Source: Thermoflexibacter ruber (GTDB lineage: Bacteria > Bacteroidota > Bacteroidia > Cytophagales > Thermoflexibacteraceae). Taken from it: a stretch of 48,029 nt of DNA. The stretch lies in contig NZ_FONY01000040.1 of assembly GCF_900113045.1 (NCBI RefSeq), forward strand, positions 1 to 48,029, written 5' to 3'. The position numbers were made by a program, and so were the translations under genes. Each line of letters begins with the position of its first letter. Position 1 is the stretch's first letter. The notes below the pieces were generated by a model. That model worked only from the letters and a program-made list of their open reading frames with translations. It did not search any database and was not told the origin of the DNA. Positions 33,114-42,339 of this stretch are shown in pieces.

Positions 33114-34004
33114 ATGCCCCAATATTCTATTATTATCAGAGCCTATAATGAGGAGAAATACATTGGTCAGCTTTTTGAACGAATCTTTAGGCAGAGTTTT
33201 ATCAAAGAAACAGAAGTAATTTTAGTTGATTCTGGCTCTACAGACCGCACCGTAGCAATTGCCAAACAGTTTGCAGTCAAAATAGTGCCGATTACGCCCG
33301 CAGAGTTTACCTTTGGTAGAGCCTTAAACAAGGGCATAGCGGCGGCACAGGGCGAGATATTGATTTTTGCCTCTGCACATGTGTATCCTACGGACGATTT
33401 TTGGATAGAAAACTTAGTAAAACCTTTTGAAAATGAGAAAATTGCTTTAAGCTATGGCAGACAAATCGGCAACGAAATTACTAAATATTCCGAGCATCAA
33501 ATTTTCAAAAAATGGTTTCCCGCAGAGTCGCACCCCTTGCAAAAGCACCCTTTTTGCAACAATGCCAACTGTGCGATTCGTAAATCGCTCTGGGAGCAGC
33601 AGCCTTATGATGAAAATATTACAGGTTTAGAGGACTTAGATTGGGCAAATAAAATCTTACAAAAAGGTTATTGGATTAGCTACGTAGCAGAGGCTTGCAT
33701 CGTGCATATACACGAAGAAACTCCCGCTAAAATCAAAAATCGCTACAAAAGAGAAGCCATAGCTTACAAGCGCATTTTCCCCGAAGCCCATTTTTCCTTT
33801 TGGGATTTCATCTTGCTTTTCTTTTCCAATACACTTTTTGACTATGCCCATGCCCTCAAAGAAGGCAAGTTTTGGGCAAACATCGTAGATATTCCCCTAT
33901 TCCGATTCATGCAGTTTTTGGGAACTTTCCAAGGCTACCGACACAAAGGCTCAGTTACGGAAATCCTCAAACGCCGATTTTATTATCCCAATAGGATTAG
34001 GTGA
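33114..34004 (+). CDS. GT2-family glycosyltransferase
   Basis: 296 residues with a GT-A fold: YSIIIRAYNEEKYIGQLFER at the nucleotide-binding start, LVDSGSTDRT near residue 40, ALNKGIAAAQGEI, then SAHVYP at the usual metal-binding position (SAH instead of DxD) and GLEDLDWA as the acceptor/catalytic segment. The arrangement resembles rhamnosyltransferase-like members. A C-terminal membrane-associated stretch follows. It starts four bases after the ASPIC lipoprotein, so the two are surely co-transcribed. The sugar donor is unknown. Confidence 0.85.
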   Translation: MPQYSIIIRAYNEEKYIGQLFERIFRQSFIKETEVILVDSGSTDRTVAIAKQFAVKIVPITPAEFTFGRALNKGIAAAQGEILIFASAHVYPTDDFWIENLVKPFENEKIALSYGRQIGNEITKYSEHQIFKKWFPAESHPLQKHPFCNNANCAIRKSLWEQQPYDENITGLEDLDWANKILQKGYWISYVAEACIVHIHEETPAKIKNRYKREAIAYKRIFPEAHFSFWDFILLFFSNTLFDYAHALKEGKFWANIVDIPLFRFMQFLGTFQGYRHKGSVTEILKRRFYYPNRIR

Positions 34005-34010
34005 GAAAAA

Positions 34011-34041
34011 TTAGCCTAATAAGGTCAGGTTATTAGGCTAA
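34011..34041 (-). terminator. Hairpin terminator between convergent genes
   Basis: TTAGCCTAATAA (34011-34022) pairs perfectly with TTATTAGGCTAA (34030-34041). A T-run follows the stem on the minus strand, so it best serves the DUF2147 gene, with weaker effect on the plus-strand operon. Confidence 0.7.
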
Positions 34042-34049
34042 GTCCATTG

Positions 34050-34478
34050 CTACTGTTCGTACTTGTACCATGTTTGGGTGCGGAAGAAGAAAGCAACATA
34101 ACCTCTTACTTTCAATGCCCCATTTTCTAACCAAAGTTTGCAGTCATATACCTTGCCGTTCTTTGGGTCTAAGATAGTTCCGTTTTTGTACTCGCTGTCT
34201 TTCTTTTCCAAATTTCGGATGATTTGCAAACCTGCTATTTTCTGCCCCTTGCGGTCATCTGTGCATTTATCGCATATTCCTGTGGGTTTTTCATCTGGTT
34301 CATAGAACACTTCCAAAATTTTCCCAAAGTATTTCCCATTCTGCTCGTAAATCTCTACGATAGAGCGGGGTTTTTTGGTTTCATCATCTATGGTTTTCCA
34401 TTTGCCCACAATACTTTGGGCGGAAGTAGTTAGGCAGACTGCCAAAAATAGGAAAGAGAAGATTGCTATTTTTTTCAT
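34050..34478 (-). CDS. Exported DUF2147 protein
   Basis: 142 residues with a signal peptide ending near TTSAQ. The DUF2147 pattern is clear: GKWKTIDDETKKPRSIVEIY, a CDKC pair, GLQIIRNL, GTILDPKNGKVYDCKLWLE and LKVRGYVAFFFRTQTW. It is a small periplasmic beta-barrel-like protein of unknown role in many bacteria. Monocistronic, with its own promoter candidate at 34553-34560 and a terminator. Confidence 0.9.
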   Translation of the reverse strand: MKKIAIFSFLFLAVCLTTSAQSIVGKWKTIDDETKKPRSIVEIYEQNGKYFGKILEVFYEPDEKPTGICDKCTDDRKGQKIAGLQIIRNLEKKDSEYKNGTILDPKNGKVYDCKLWLENGALKVRGYVAFFFRTQTWYKYEQ

Positions 34479-34552
34479 AGTAAAAGCGTTTAATTGGTTT
34501 TAAAGGAATAAATATACATTTTAAGGACTGTTAAAAAGCCTAATTGTTTCTG

Positions 34553-34560
34553 CAAAGTTA
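34553..34560 (-). promoter_or_regulatory. Candidate -7 box for the DUF2147 gene
   Basis: CAAAGTTA on the plus strand reads TAACTTTG on the minus strand, a perfect TAnnTTTG match located between the symporter-family and DUF2147 genes. The leader would be about 70 bases. No clear -33 box. Confidence 0.4.
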
Positions 34561-34568
34561 AGAAAACT

Positions 34569-35654
34569 TTAATTATTTTCTTTAGGAGGTTTGCTACTCC
34601 ACCAAGTAGCCAAAGATGAGCCTGTAATATTCATCAAAGGACCAAAAACGGCAGGGGCAAGCCCTACAGTAGCTTCCTTGCCCATTTGCACTGCCAAGCC
34701 CGAAGCCAAGCCTCCATTTTGCAAACCTACTTCTATGGCAATAGTGCGGCAGTTTTTCTCGCTCATGCCCAATAAGCGGGCTGTCCAGTAGCCTATCAAG
34801 TAGCCAAACATGTTGTGTAAGAAAGTAGCGAAAATGAGTAACAAGCCGATTTTGAGCAAGTTATCTCTTCCTGAGGCAGTAATAATAGTAATAATCAGGG
34901 CTATGCCTGCCATAGAAACCAAAGGCATGAGTCTATCTAACCACTTAGCTTTCCCATAAAACAACTTATTAAAAATCAACCCAATCACTATGGGAACTAT
35001 CACGATATAGGTAATATCTAAGACCATTTTCCAAAAGTTGATTTCTATGAACTGCCCTGCTAATTTTTCCATGAGAAAGGGAGTCGCCAAAGGAGCGATG
35101 AGAGTAGCTATTGCAGTCAAAGTAATAGACAAGGCAACGTTGGCTTTGGCTAAGTAAGCCATCACATTGGAAGCTAATCCGCTTGGGCTACAGCCAATAA
35201 GTACCATTCCTGCCGCAATTTCTGCCTCGAAGCCAAAGAGTTTTGCTAAACCAAAACCTAAAGAAGGCATGATAGTAAACTGGCAAAGAATTCCTATGAT
35301 TACGCCTTTGGGCATTTGAACTACGCCAGCAAAGTCTTTTAAACTCATAGTTGTTCCCATGCCAAACATGATGACTTGTAAAAGGGGAGTAATGAGTGTT
35401 TTTAACTGAAAATCACCCACTTGTTTGAGATATTGAGGAAAAAACATCGCTACTGTTACTGCCGCAAAAATAGTCATGGTATAGGAAAAGCCTTTGAGGA
35501 AAGGGTGAGTTTGGAAAGCAAAGGCAATGAAAATAAAAAATGTCGTCAGAAATAAACCTGCAACGTGGTTAAAATCAGTAAATAACAGCCCTATGCCTAC
35601 TATTAGACAAACAAAAGCAAGTATATACAAGAGATTAGTACGATTGGCTCGCAT
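34569..35654 (-). CDS. Bile-acid:sodium symporter family (BASS) transporter
   Basis: 361 residues with about ten hydrophobic helices. The family signatures are GCSPSGLASNVMAYLAKANV in the first half and EVGLQNGGLASGLAVQ in the second, the two crossover motifs that carry the sodium sites. Bacterial members transport organic acids, pantoate-like metabolites or bile acids with Na+. A possible -7 box TAGTTTTG on the minus strand lies at 35765-35772. The cytochrome c gene is divergent. The substrate cannot be read from sequence. Confidence 0.88.
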   Translation of the reverse strand: MRANRTNLLYILAFVCLIVGIGLLFTDFNHVAGLFLTTFFIFIAFAFQTHPFLKGFSYTMTIFAAVTVAMFFPQYLKQVGDFQLKTLITPLLQVIMFGMGTTMSLKDFAGVVQMPKGVIIGILCQFTIMPSLGFGLAKLFGFEAEIAAGMVLIGCSPSGLASNVMAYLAKANVALSITLTAIATLIAPLATPFLMEKLAGQFIEINFWKMVLDITYIVIVPIVIGLIFNKLFYGKAKWLDRLMPLVSMAGIALIITIITASGRDNLLKIGLLLIFATFLHNMFGYLIGYWTARLLGMSEKNCRTIAIEVGLQNGGLASGLAVQMGKEATVGLAPAVFGPLMNITGSSLATWWSSKPPKENN

Positions 35655-35868
35655 AGAAAAGGTAATTAAAAATTAAGGATTTTCAAAAATTAGTAATAAT
35701 TTGGCTGATTCCATTCATATATTTGAAAGCAAATATGAAAATTGGCTCATCAGTAATTTTACAGCAAAACTAATATTTCGTTAATTTATGTGTTATCACA
35801 TGAATTACTTTGCGCTAAAAGGTCAGAAGAGCCTGAAAATATTATCAATTTCAAAAACTATTTTTAAA

Positions 35869-36381
35869 ATGAAAAACTTTTCCATGACTTTTTTATTAGG
35901 GATTGCCATGTCTTGCATCTTAGTAGCTTGTGGAGGTGGGGAACAAACCACTGAAAAACAGGAAACAGCAAAGACAGAAGAAGTAAAGGTAGAGGAAACA
36001 AAAAAAGAACAAACTACTCCTTCAGACAATACGGCAACCGCTACTGTGGCAGACTTACCGGGCAAAGGGATTTATACGACTTATTGCAGTGTTTGCCACC
36101 AAGCTGACGGCAAAGGTGTACCTAACATGAATCCGCCTTTGGTGAACAAAGAATGGGTAGGAGGGGACAAAACTCGTTTGATTAAGGTAGTATTGAATGG
36201 ACTAAATGAACCGATTACCGTTAATGGAGAAAAATATCAAGGAGTAATGGCTTCGCATGACTTCCTCACAGATAAACAAATTGCTAATGTGCTGACTTTT
36301 ATTAGAAAAAGTTTTGGCAACGATTATGAGGCAATTACAGAGGAAGAGGTTGCAGAGGTAAGAAAGAACAATAAGAAGTAA
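35869..36381 (+). CDS. Mono-haem cytochrome c lipoprotein
   Basis: 170 residues from the ATG at 35869 (MKNFSMTFLLGIAMSCILVA then the lipobox Cys). The frame continues upstream to 35788, but only this start gives a lipoprotein signal. A Glu/Lys/Thr-rich linker of about 40 residues leads to the haem site CSVCH and the class I cytochrome fold with PPLV and a likely Met ligand (GVMASHDF). It should be anchored in the membrane and shuttle electrons in the periplasm. No oxidase or dehydrogenase gene is adjacent. It converges on the second SusD gene. Confidence 0.88.
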   Translation: MKNFSMTFLLGIAMSCILVACGGGEQTTEKQETAKTEEVKVEETKKEQTTPSDNTATATVADLPGKGIYTTYCSVCHQADGKGVPNMNPPLVNKEWVGGDKTRLIKVVLNGLNEPITVNGEKYQGVMASHDFLTDKQIANVLTFIRKSFGNDYEAITEEEVAEVRKNNKK

Positions 36382-36393
36382 AACTGCTAAAAT

Positions 36394-36432
36394 AAAAACG
36401 TTATAAGATTTTTAAAACCTTATAACGTTTTT
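36394..36432. terminator. Bidirectional terminator
   Basis: AAAAACGTTATAAG (36394-36407) pairs perfectly with CTTATAACGTTTTT (36419-36432). It lies between the convergent ends of the cytochrome gene (36381) and the SusD gene (36448), and A- and T-runs on both sides let it work in both directions. Confidence 0.85.
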
Positions 36433-36447
36433 TAAATCAATGATTTA

Positions 36448-37971
36448 TTAATATCCTGGGTTCTGTCTTAGGTTAGGATTACGAGCTAACTGCTGAGTAG
36501 GAATAGGAAGTAACTCGCGAGTTTTTGGAGTAACAGGCTTAAACTGCCAAGTGCCATTAGCAAATCTATCAAAGCGAATCAAATCGTTTCTTCTCCAGCC
36601 TTCCCAAGCAAACTCTCGACCTCTCTCTGCAAGGATAGCATCTAAAGTCAAAGAAGTAAGTTCTGTCAATCCTGCACGTCTTCTTACCTCATTAACTAAT
36701 GGAAGTGCCACCCCTGTTTGACCTAAGCGAAATGCGGCTTCTGCTTTCATCATTAGTACGTCTGCGTAGCGAATGATAGCAAAGTGGTTATCTTGGTCGT
36801 TTACGTTGTTGCCCACTTGGATTTCAAACTTTTGCGACCTTACCCCATCTCTCTGAGAAGCACGCTCTAGAGAGGCAATTGATGGAGTAAAATTCAAAGG
36901 CACGTTGTTTTCTCCTGTTACAGCGTCATTGTATCGGAGCGTTTGCCCATCGGGACCGGGTTGAGGACCTACTAACCACATTCTCTTTCTTACGTCGTTG
37001 TCAGGGAAAGAATTATAGAACTCAGCAATGGTACAAAAACCATTCCAAGGAGTTGAAGCTAAGCGATAAGTAGCTTGTTGAGCATAGTGCAAAGTCCTAT
37101 ACTGGAATATCATGCCACCTTGATTAACTTTATCATAAGGAATGATAAACATGTTCTCTGCTCTTGCAGCAGCACTATTCCTGTTGTTCACAGAAAAATT
37201 ATCAAAGAAGTTAGGGTTCAAGCGGTACTGACCAGAGTTGATGATAGCATCACAAGTCGTGATGACATCAGCCCAGCGAGGCGTTCCTGTATAGACCTGT
37301 GCATTCAAGTACAACTTAGCTAAGATAGCGTTTGCTGCACCTTGAGTAACACGACCATAAGTTTCTTGAGAATTTTCTCTACGCAAAAGTGGGATAGCCG
37401 CTTTTAGCTCACTTTCGATAAAGGAGAATACTTGCTGGCGAGTAGATTGCTGAGGATTTCCTGCGGGTGTATCTTCTGTAATGATAGGCACATTACCAAA
37501 GAAATCGCACAATACAAAATAGTAAAAAGCACGTAAGGCTCTCACTTCTGCTACAATCACGTCTTTACCTGCTAACTGCAATTGACTTGCTTTTAATCTT
37601 GCCAAAGCTAAGTTAGCATTGGTAATACCTCCATACGCAAATTCCCATGCTCCATTGATTTGTCCGGGACGGTCAGGTGTCCATGTATGCGTTTCCAAAG
37701 AACGCCAAGAGCCTTGGTCGTCCCAGTCCGGACCACGTGTAGGCACTACGATTTCATCTGAAGTAGGACCGTTGATTTCAAAAGGAGCCCAGTTGTATCC
37801 ACCTAAAGCACTGTAAGCACCACTCACTGTGGAAAGAAATTCTGCTTCGGTTTTAGGGAAGTCTTCCGCGGAAGCCCTATCATAAACCTTAGTATCCAAG
37901 TTGCAAGAACTCAGTGCTAAAAATAACACCAATGTTAGTGCAATGCCTGAGATTTTAATTTTTTGAACCAT
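36448..37971 (-). CDS. SusD/RagB-family surface lipoprotein (second pair)
   Basis: 507 residues with a lipoprotein signal ending in LALSSC (Cys23). The canonical RagB/SusD plan is visible: the N-terminal AEFLSTVSGAYSALGGYNW, VRALRAFYYFVLCDFFGNVP, the central GRVTQGAANAILAKLYLNAQ TPR part, RYADVLMMKAEAAFRLGQ, and the C-terminal WEGWRRNDLIRFDRF with NPGY end. It belongs to a different SusD subgroup from the copy at 10467. It lies 68 bases downstream of the SusC gene and would be its surface lid. Ligand unknown. Confidence 0.95.
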   Translation of the reverse strand: MVQKIKISGIALTLVLFLALSSCNLDTKVYDRASAEDFPKTEAEFLSTVSGAYSALGGYNWAPFEINGPTSDEIVVPTRGPDWDDQGSWRSLETHTWTPDRPGQINGAWEFAYGGITNANLALARLKASQLQLAGKDVIVAEVRALRAFYYFVLCDFFGNVPIITEDTPAGNPQQSTRQQVFSFIESELKAAIPLLRRENSQETYGRVTQGAANAILAKLYLNAQVYTGTPRWADVITTCDAIINSGQYRLNPNFFDNFSVNNRNSAAARAENMFIIPYDKVNQGGMIFQYRTLHYAQQATYRLASTPWNGFCTIAEFYNSFPDNDVRKRMWLVGPQPGPDGQTLRYNDAVTGENNVPLNFTPSIASLERASQRDGVRSQKFEIQVGNNVNDQDNHFAIIRYADVLMMKAEAAFRLGQTGVALPLVNEVRRRAGLTELTSLTLDAILAERGREFAWEGWRRNDLIRFDRFANGTWQFKPVTPKTRELLPIPTQQLARNPNLRQNPGY

Positions 37972-38039
37972 ATTTAACTAAATTTTAAAATATATGATAT
38001 TAGTTTAATAGCAATTTGTTTAAATTAATTGTTTCATTT

Positions 38040-41000
38040 TTAGAAGGAAACATTCAAGCCTATTACAAAAGTTCTGGTACGTGGATAGAACGAAATTTCA
38101 TTCACACCCGGAGAGAGGTTCAAACCTAAATCAGCACCACCATAAATATCTCTCGGCGCCCCTGTACGCAACTCTGGGTCTATGCCTTTGTACTTAGTAA
38201 TCACGATTAAGTTTTGACCAGAAACATACAATCTTGCACTCTTAACCAACATATTCTTGAATGGAATCCTATAGCCTAAGTTAAAGTTGTCTAAGCGTAC
38301 AAAGGAACCATCTTGCACATATAGACTTGAGAACTGAGGTGGTGCTTTGATTTGGTCATAAGGTGCTTGGAATGCTGAACGCAGTACATTGTTATTAGGG
38401 AAAAGTGTAGGATTGCCGAATACAATGTCAGGTCCGTTGGCTATCTTTTGTCCTAAGTTGCCTCTAAAGAAGAAACTCAAATCAAAATTCTTGTAGGTAA
38501 AGGAGTTATTCCACCCAAAAGTTAATCTTGGTTGAGCATCGCCGATAGGAGCTAAAACTGCCTGAGAAGCATCATTTACTAACTGACCTTGTGCGTTTCT
38601 ATACTGGAATTCTCCTCTGTCATTGAAGCCTATGAACTCCGCACCAATAAACTGACCAATAGGATAGCCTTCTTGAATCCATGAAGGTTGTTGTAAGCCA
38701 CCTTGTCCTGTACCAAAACCACCATATCGAATACCATCTTCTGGGAATTTGAAGACATCGTTACTCAAACTTACAATCTTGTTGCGGTTATGAGCAAAGT
38801 TGATGTTCATGTTCCATGAGAAATCTTCTTTTTCTACTACCGCATAAGCTAATTGGAACTCTATACCTCTATTTTGTACTCTACCTACGTTAGTCAAAAT
38901 AGAGCTTGCTACCGCAGTAAGTTCTTGAGAACCATATCTTGTTCCTAAGGCAATAGGGTAGTTAAACAACAAATCTCTGGTATCTTTATTGTAGTACTCG
39001 ATAGAACCTTCCAACTTGCCTTCCATGATTTTGAAATCAATGCCTACGTTAGTCATAGCAGAAGACTCCCATTTCAAATCAGGGTTAGCATTTTGGATAA
39101 AGTTATAAGCGTTTCTATAAGCTCCACCAGAGAAGTATTTACCACTTGGACCGTATAAGGCACGAGCAGCATAGTCAGCAATACCGTCCTGATTACCAGT
39201 AACTCCATAACCTACTCTCAATTTCAAGAAGTTAATAAAGTCAATTCCCTTCATGAAAGATTCTTGGCTAATCACCCAGCCTGCGGAAATAGAAGGGAAA
39301 ACCCCATATCTATTAGCAGAACCGAAACGAGATGAACCGTCGCGACGTATATTAGCCGTAATCAAATATTTGTCGTCAAAATAGTAGCTCACGCGACCTA
39401 ACAATCCATCTAATTTAGCTTCAGATTTGTAAGAGAATACCCCTCCTAAGAATGTACCATCTACGTTTACCTCACCAGCTCCCAAATTATTTGCTCCAAA
39501 TACGTCAGGAAAATCTCTGTTATTGGCTCCAAAACCTTCGTTAGTTAAAAGTTGATAGCTATAACCACCTAAGATTTCAAATCTGTGCTTATCAATAGTT
39601 TTATTGTAAGACAGAGTAGTTTCCACTAACCTATCAGCTACCTCTCTGGTGTATCTTTCCCCTCTTGAAAGCCTATTGCCAAAACCTCTGTACTCTGCTG
39701 GGGTGAAGTTTGAGCCATTTTGATTATAGATGCTATAAGAAGCATTGATACCTGCTTTTAATCCGGGGATAATCTCATAAAAAGCTTTCCCATTGATTAA
39801 GAACTGCTTATCGCGTCTTTCATTTGTTAGCTGTTGCAACCTTGCTACAGGGTTTTCAATCTCAAAGCCGTCAGGCTGGCGGTAAGTACCGTCAGCATTG
39901 AATACAGGAAGGGTAGGGTTAGCACGGAAAGCTGAACGGAAAGCATCGTATTGGACAAAGTTATACTTTTCTGTGTTTGCAGAAACTAAGAGTTGCATGT
40001 CTAACTTGTCGTTCAATGCTTTCTGTCCAATATTCAAGCGAGCATTTAAGCGGTCATAGCCAGAGTTCAAAGCTACACCGGGTTGATTCAAGTAAGTTAC
40101 AGAAGCGCGATAGTTAGACTTATCGTTACCGCCAGAAACAGAAAGACCGTGGTTATAGCTTACTGCTTGTCTGGTAATTTCTTTGAACCAATTGGTGCTT
40201 GCCCCGAAGTCTAAGCCTTGAGAAGGCAAGCCTCTTTCTCTGGCTTTTTGCCTAAACTCGTCAGCAGTCAATAGGTCTGCAAACTTTGCCACGCTTTCAA
40301 ATCCTACATAAGTATTGTAATCTACAGTTGTTCTGCCAGATTTGCCTTTCTTAGTAGTAATAATGATGACCCCATTGGCACCACGAGAACCGTAAATTGC
40401 GGCAGCAGAGGCATCTTTTAGCACATCGTATTTCTCGATATCTTCTGGCGCAACGCTATTCAAGGGTGCGCCAATTACTCCGTCTATGACTACCAAAGGT
40501 TCGGAGTTAGCACTAAGCGAAGAGGTACCACGAAGACGAATAGTAGGTCTATTGTTAGTAGGGTCGCCGTTGGGAGAACCTACTACTAAACCTGCTACGC
40601 GACCTGCCACAGCTTGCATGGGGTTATTTATCACCCCAACGTTGAAGTCCTTAGAAGTAATTTGGGCTACTGCACCTGTTACATCTGTTTTTTTAGCTTC
40701 GCCGTAACCTACTACTACTACTTCTGACAAAGCTCTTATATCAGCCGCCAGTTTGACATCAATGGTAGATTGATTCCCTACGGTTATTTCTTGTGATAAG
40801 AAACCAACGAAAGAAAACACCAAAACAGCATTTCCGTCTGGAACGTTGATAGTGTAAGCTCCATCTACATCGGTAGTTGTCCCTGTAGAAGTCCCTTTGA
40901 TAACAATGTTTACCCCGGGCAAGGAAGAACCATCATCTGCCGAGGTTACTTTCCCTTTTACCGTTCTACTTTGTGCATAAGTCCCTTGAATCAGCACCAT

Positions 41001-41087
41001 GCAAAGTAAAAAGGCAAGGATAAAAGAAAACAAGTTTCTCTTACTTGTTGTGTTTGGTTTGGAACGAGTTGTACTTGCTCTTTTCAT
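38040..41087 (-). CDS. SusC/RagA-type TonB-dependent transporter (second pair)
   Basis: 1015 residues from the ATG at 41087 (MKRASTTRSK); the frame extends to 41186, but that part has no signal character. A long basic n-region precedes the signal peptide (to about TYAQ, residue 39). Then come a carboxypeptidase-D-regulatory-like domain (VKGKVTSADDGSSLPGVNIV), a TonB-box-like VVVGYGEAKKTDVTGAVAQI, the plug signature LKDASAAAIYGSRGANGVII and a barrel ending TFVIGLNVSF. First gene of the operon with SusD. No regulator or hydrolase is adjacent. A near-match -7 box, TGACTTTG, lies at 41178-41185 on the minus strand. Confidence 0.95.
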   Translation of the reverse strand: MKRASTTRSKPNTTSKRNLFSFILAFLLCMVLIQGTYAQSRTVKGKVTSADDGSSLPGVNIVIKGTSTGTTTDVDGAYTINVPDGNAVLVFSFVGFLSQEITVGNQSTIDVKLAADIRALSEVVVVGYGEAKKTDVTGAVAQITSKDFNVGVINNPMQAVAGRVAGLVVGSPNGDPTNNRPTIRLRGTSSLSANSEPLVVIDGVIGAPLNSVAPEDIEKYDVLKDASAAAIYGSRGANGVIIITTKKGKSGRTTVDYNTYVGFESVAKFADLLTADEFRQKARERGLPSQGLDFGASTNWFKEITRQAVSYNHGLSVSGGNDKSNYRASVTYLNQPGVALNSGYDRLNARLNIGQKALNDKLDMQLLVSANTEKYNFVQYDAFRSAFRANPTLPVFNADGTYRQPDGFEIENPVARLQQLTNERRDKQFLINGKAFYEIIPGLKAGINASYSIYNQNGSNFTPAEYRGFGNRLSRGERYTREVADRLVETTLSYNKTIDKHRFEILGGYSYQLLTNEGFGANNRDFPDVFGANNLGAGEVNVDGTFLGGVFSYKSEAKLDGLLGRVSYYFDDKYLITANIRRDGSSRFGSANRYGVFPSISAGWVISQESFMKGIDFINFLKLRVGYGVTGNQDGIADYAARALYGPSGKYFSGGAYRNAYNFIQNANPDLKWESSAMTNVGIDFKIMEGKLEGSIEYYNKDTRDLLFNYPIALGTRYGSQELTAVASSILTNVGRVQNRGIEFQLAYAVVEKEDFSWNMNINFAHNRNKIVSLSNDVFKFPEDGIRYGGFGTGQGGLQQPSWIQEGYPIGQFIGAEFIGFNDRGEFQYRNAQGQLVNDASQAVLAPIGDAQPRLTFGWNNSFTYKNFDLSFFFRGNLGQKIANGPDIVFGNPTLFPNNNVLRSAFQAPYDQIKAPPQFSSLYVQDGSFVRLDNFNLGYRIPFKNMLVKSARLYVSGQNLIVITKYKGIDPELRTGAPRDIYGGADLGLNLSPGVNEISFYPRTRTFVIGLNVSF

Positions 41088-41397
41088 ATCTACTTTTTTT
41101 TTAGATAAGAGTGAATAAAAATGTAATAAAAAATAAGGTTTAAAATAGATAGGTGAATTAATTAAACTGGTTAAAGACAAAGTCATAAATCCATATATAT
41201 GACTACTTACTTGTATTAATTTTAACAGATATTAGTAAAACCATGAGGCTAAATTAGTGCTTTTACTTTACAAGTCAAGGCTTTTTATGAAAATTATATT
41301 TTTCTTAGGTAAAATGTTTAAAAAATGCGTCCTGCAATCGTTTGAAATTTGATAGTCATTAAACAGGATTTAACATTTCAAAGATTTCATGAAAAAA
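41088..41397. other. Upstream region of the second SusC gene
   Basis: About 310 AT-rich bases between the SusC start and the stop of the rhomboid gene, both minus-strand. TGACTTTG (minus strand, 41178-41185) is the nearest thing to a -7 box. No direct repeat like that before the first SusC gene, and no terminator hairpin I can defend, is visible. Confidence 0.5.
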
Positions 41398-42243
41398 TTA
41401 GCTCTCAATTTTCTTTGACAATTCTTCCAATTTTTTCTTTTCTTGTTTAGTGAGGTTGTAGTAGCCGACGGCACTTACTTTTTCTAAGAGTTCATTGAGG
41501 GCAGTTTCATCATCTAAGTCATCATAATTGGTTTTAACAGTTTCTTTGGTAGTTTTTGTAATGCTCCAATGATTAGGGAGAAGCAAAAAAGTAGGATAAA
41601 GAGCAATTAAAAGCAAAAAAATTATGATAGGGACTAACATGATAAGTATAGGGAGATAGTTCAGTTTGAGTAGATGAGGACTAAGAAAAATAGAAATAAT
41701 AATGCCCGCCAAAGCACCCCCTAAGTGTGCCTCGTGTCCAATGTTATCTGCTTGCTTTTTAATGCCGTAAATAGATACAAGGACAAAAAACAACCCAAAA
41801 GCCCAAGCAGGGATAGTGTAGGGAATGAAATAAAAACCAATTTCTGCTTGGGGCATGAAGCAGACAGAAGAAAAAATAACACCACTTACCGCCCCAGAAG
41901 CACCTACGGCAGAGTAGTCCTCATGTTGCCTATGAATGTATAATGCCAATAAATTTCCTATCAACATACTGCCGAAATATACAGTAAAAAAATTAACTAC
42001 TCCAAGTATATGCCCTACGCCTACGCTAAAAACATAGAGCGATACCATGTTAAAAATCAAATGTAGCCAATTGGTATGCAAAAAACCTGCACTTAGCAGA
42101 CGATAAAACTGCTTGTCTATGATTATCTTTTCCACTTCAAATAAATATCTATCAAAATAGGCGTAATTGCGGAAGCCTTGCCATGAAGTAAGTATCGTAA
42201 CGGTAATAAGTATCCAAAGAGAAACTTCTACTAATATTGCCAT
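41398..42243 (-). CDS. Rhomboid-family intramembrane serine protease
   Basis: 281 residues with six or so hydrophobic helices. Active-site features are HTNWLHLIFNM (conserved HxxxxHxxxN), GASGAVSG with the catalytic Ser, and GHEAHLGGALAG with the catalytic His. A charged, helical cytoplasmic tail of about 70 residues follows. It would cleave membrane-spanning substrates inside the bilayer. Monocistronic; substrate unknown. Confidence 0.92.
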   Translation of the reverse strand: MAILVEVSLWILITVTILTSWQGFRNYAYFDRYLFEVEKIIIDKQFYRLLSAGFLHTNWLHLIFNMVSLYVFSVGVGHILGVVNFFTVYFGSMLIGNLLALYIHRQHEDYSAVGASGAVSGVIFSSVCFMPQAEIGFYFIPYTIPAWAFGLFFVLVSIYGIKKQADNIGHEAHLGGALAGIIISIFLSPHLLKLNYLPILIMLVPIIIFLLLIALYPTFLLLPNHWSITKTTKETVKTNYDDLDDETALNELLEKVSAVGYYNLTKQEKKKLEELSKKIES

Positions 42244-42339
42244 AATTTACTTTCGGTTTAATTAGTAATTGGAACGTCAATATAGGCAAAATATTTGGGA
42301 TATGAAAAAAAATAATCTGTTAAAATGCAAGTAAAATTG

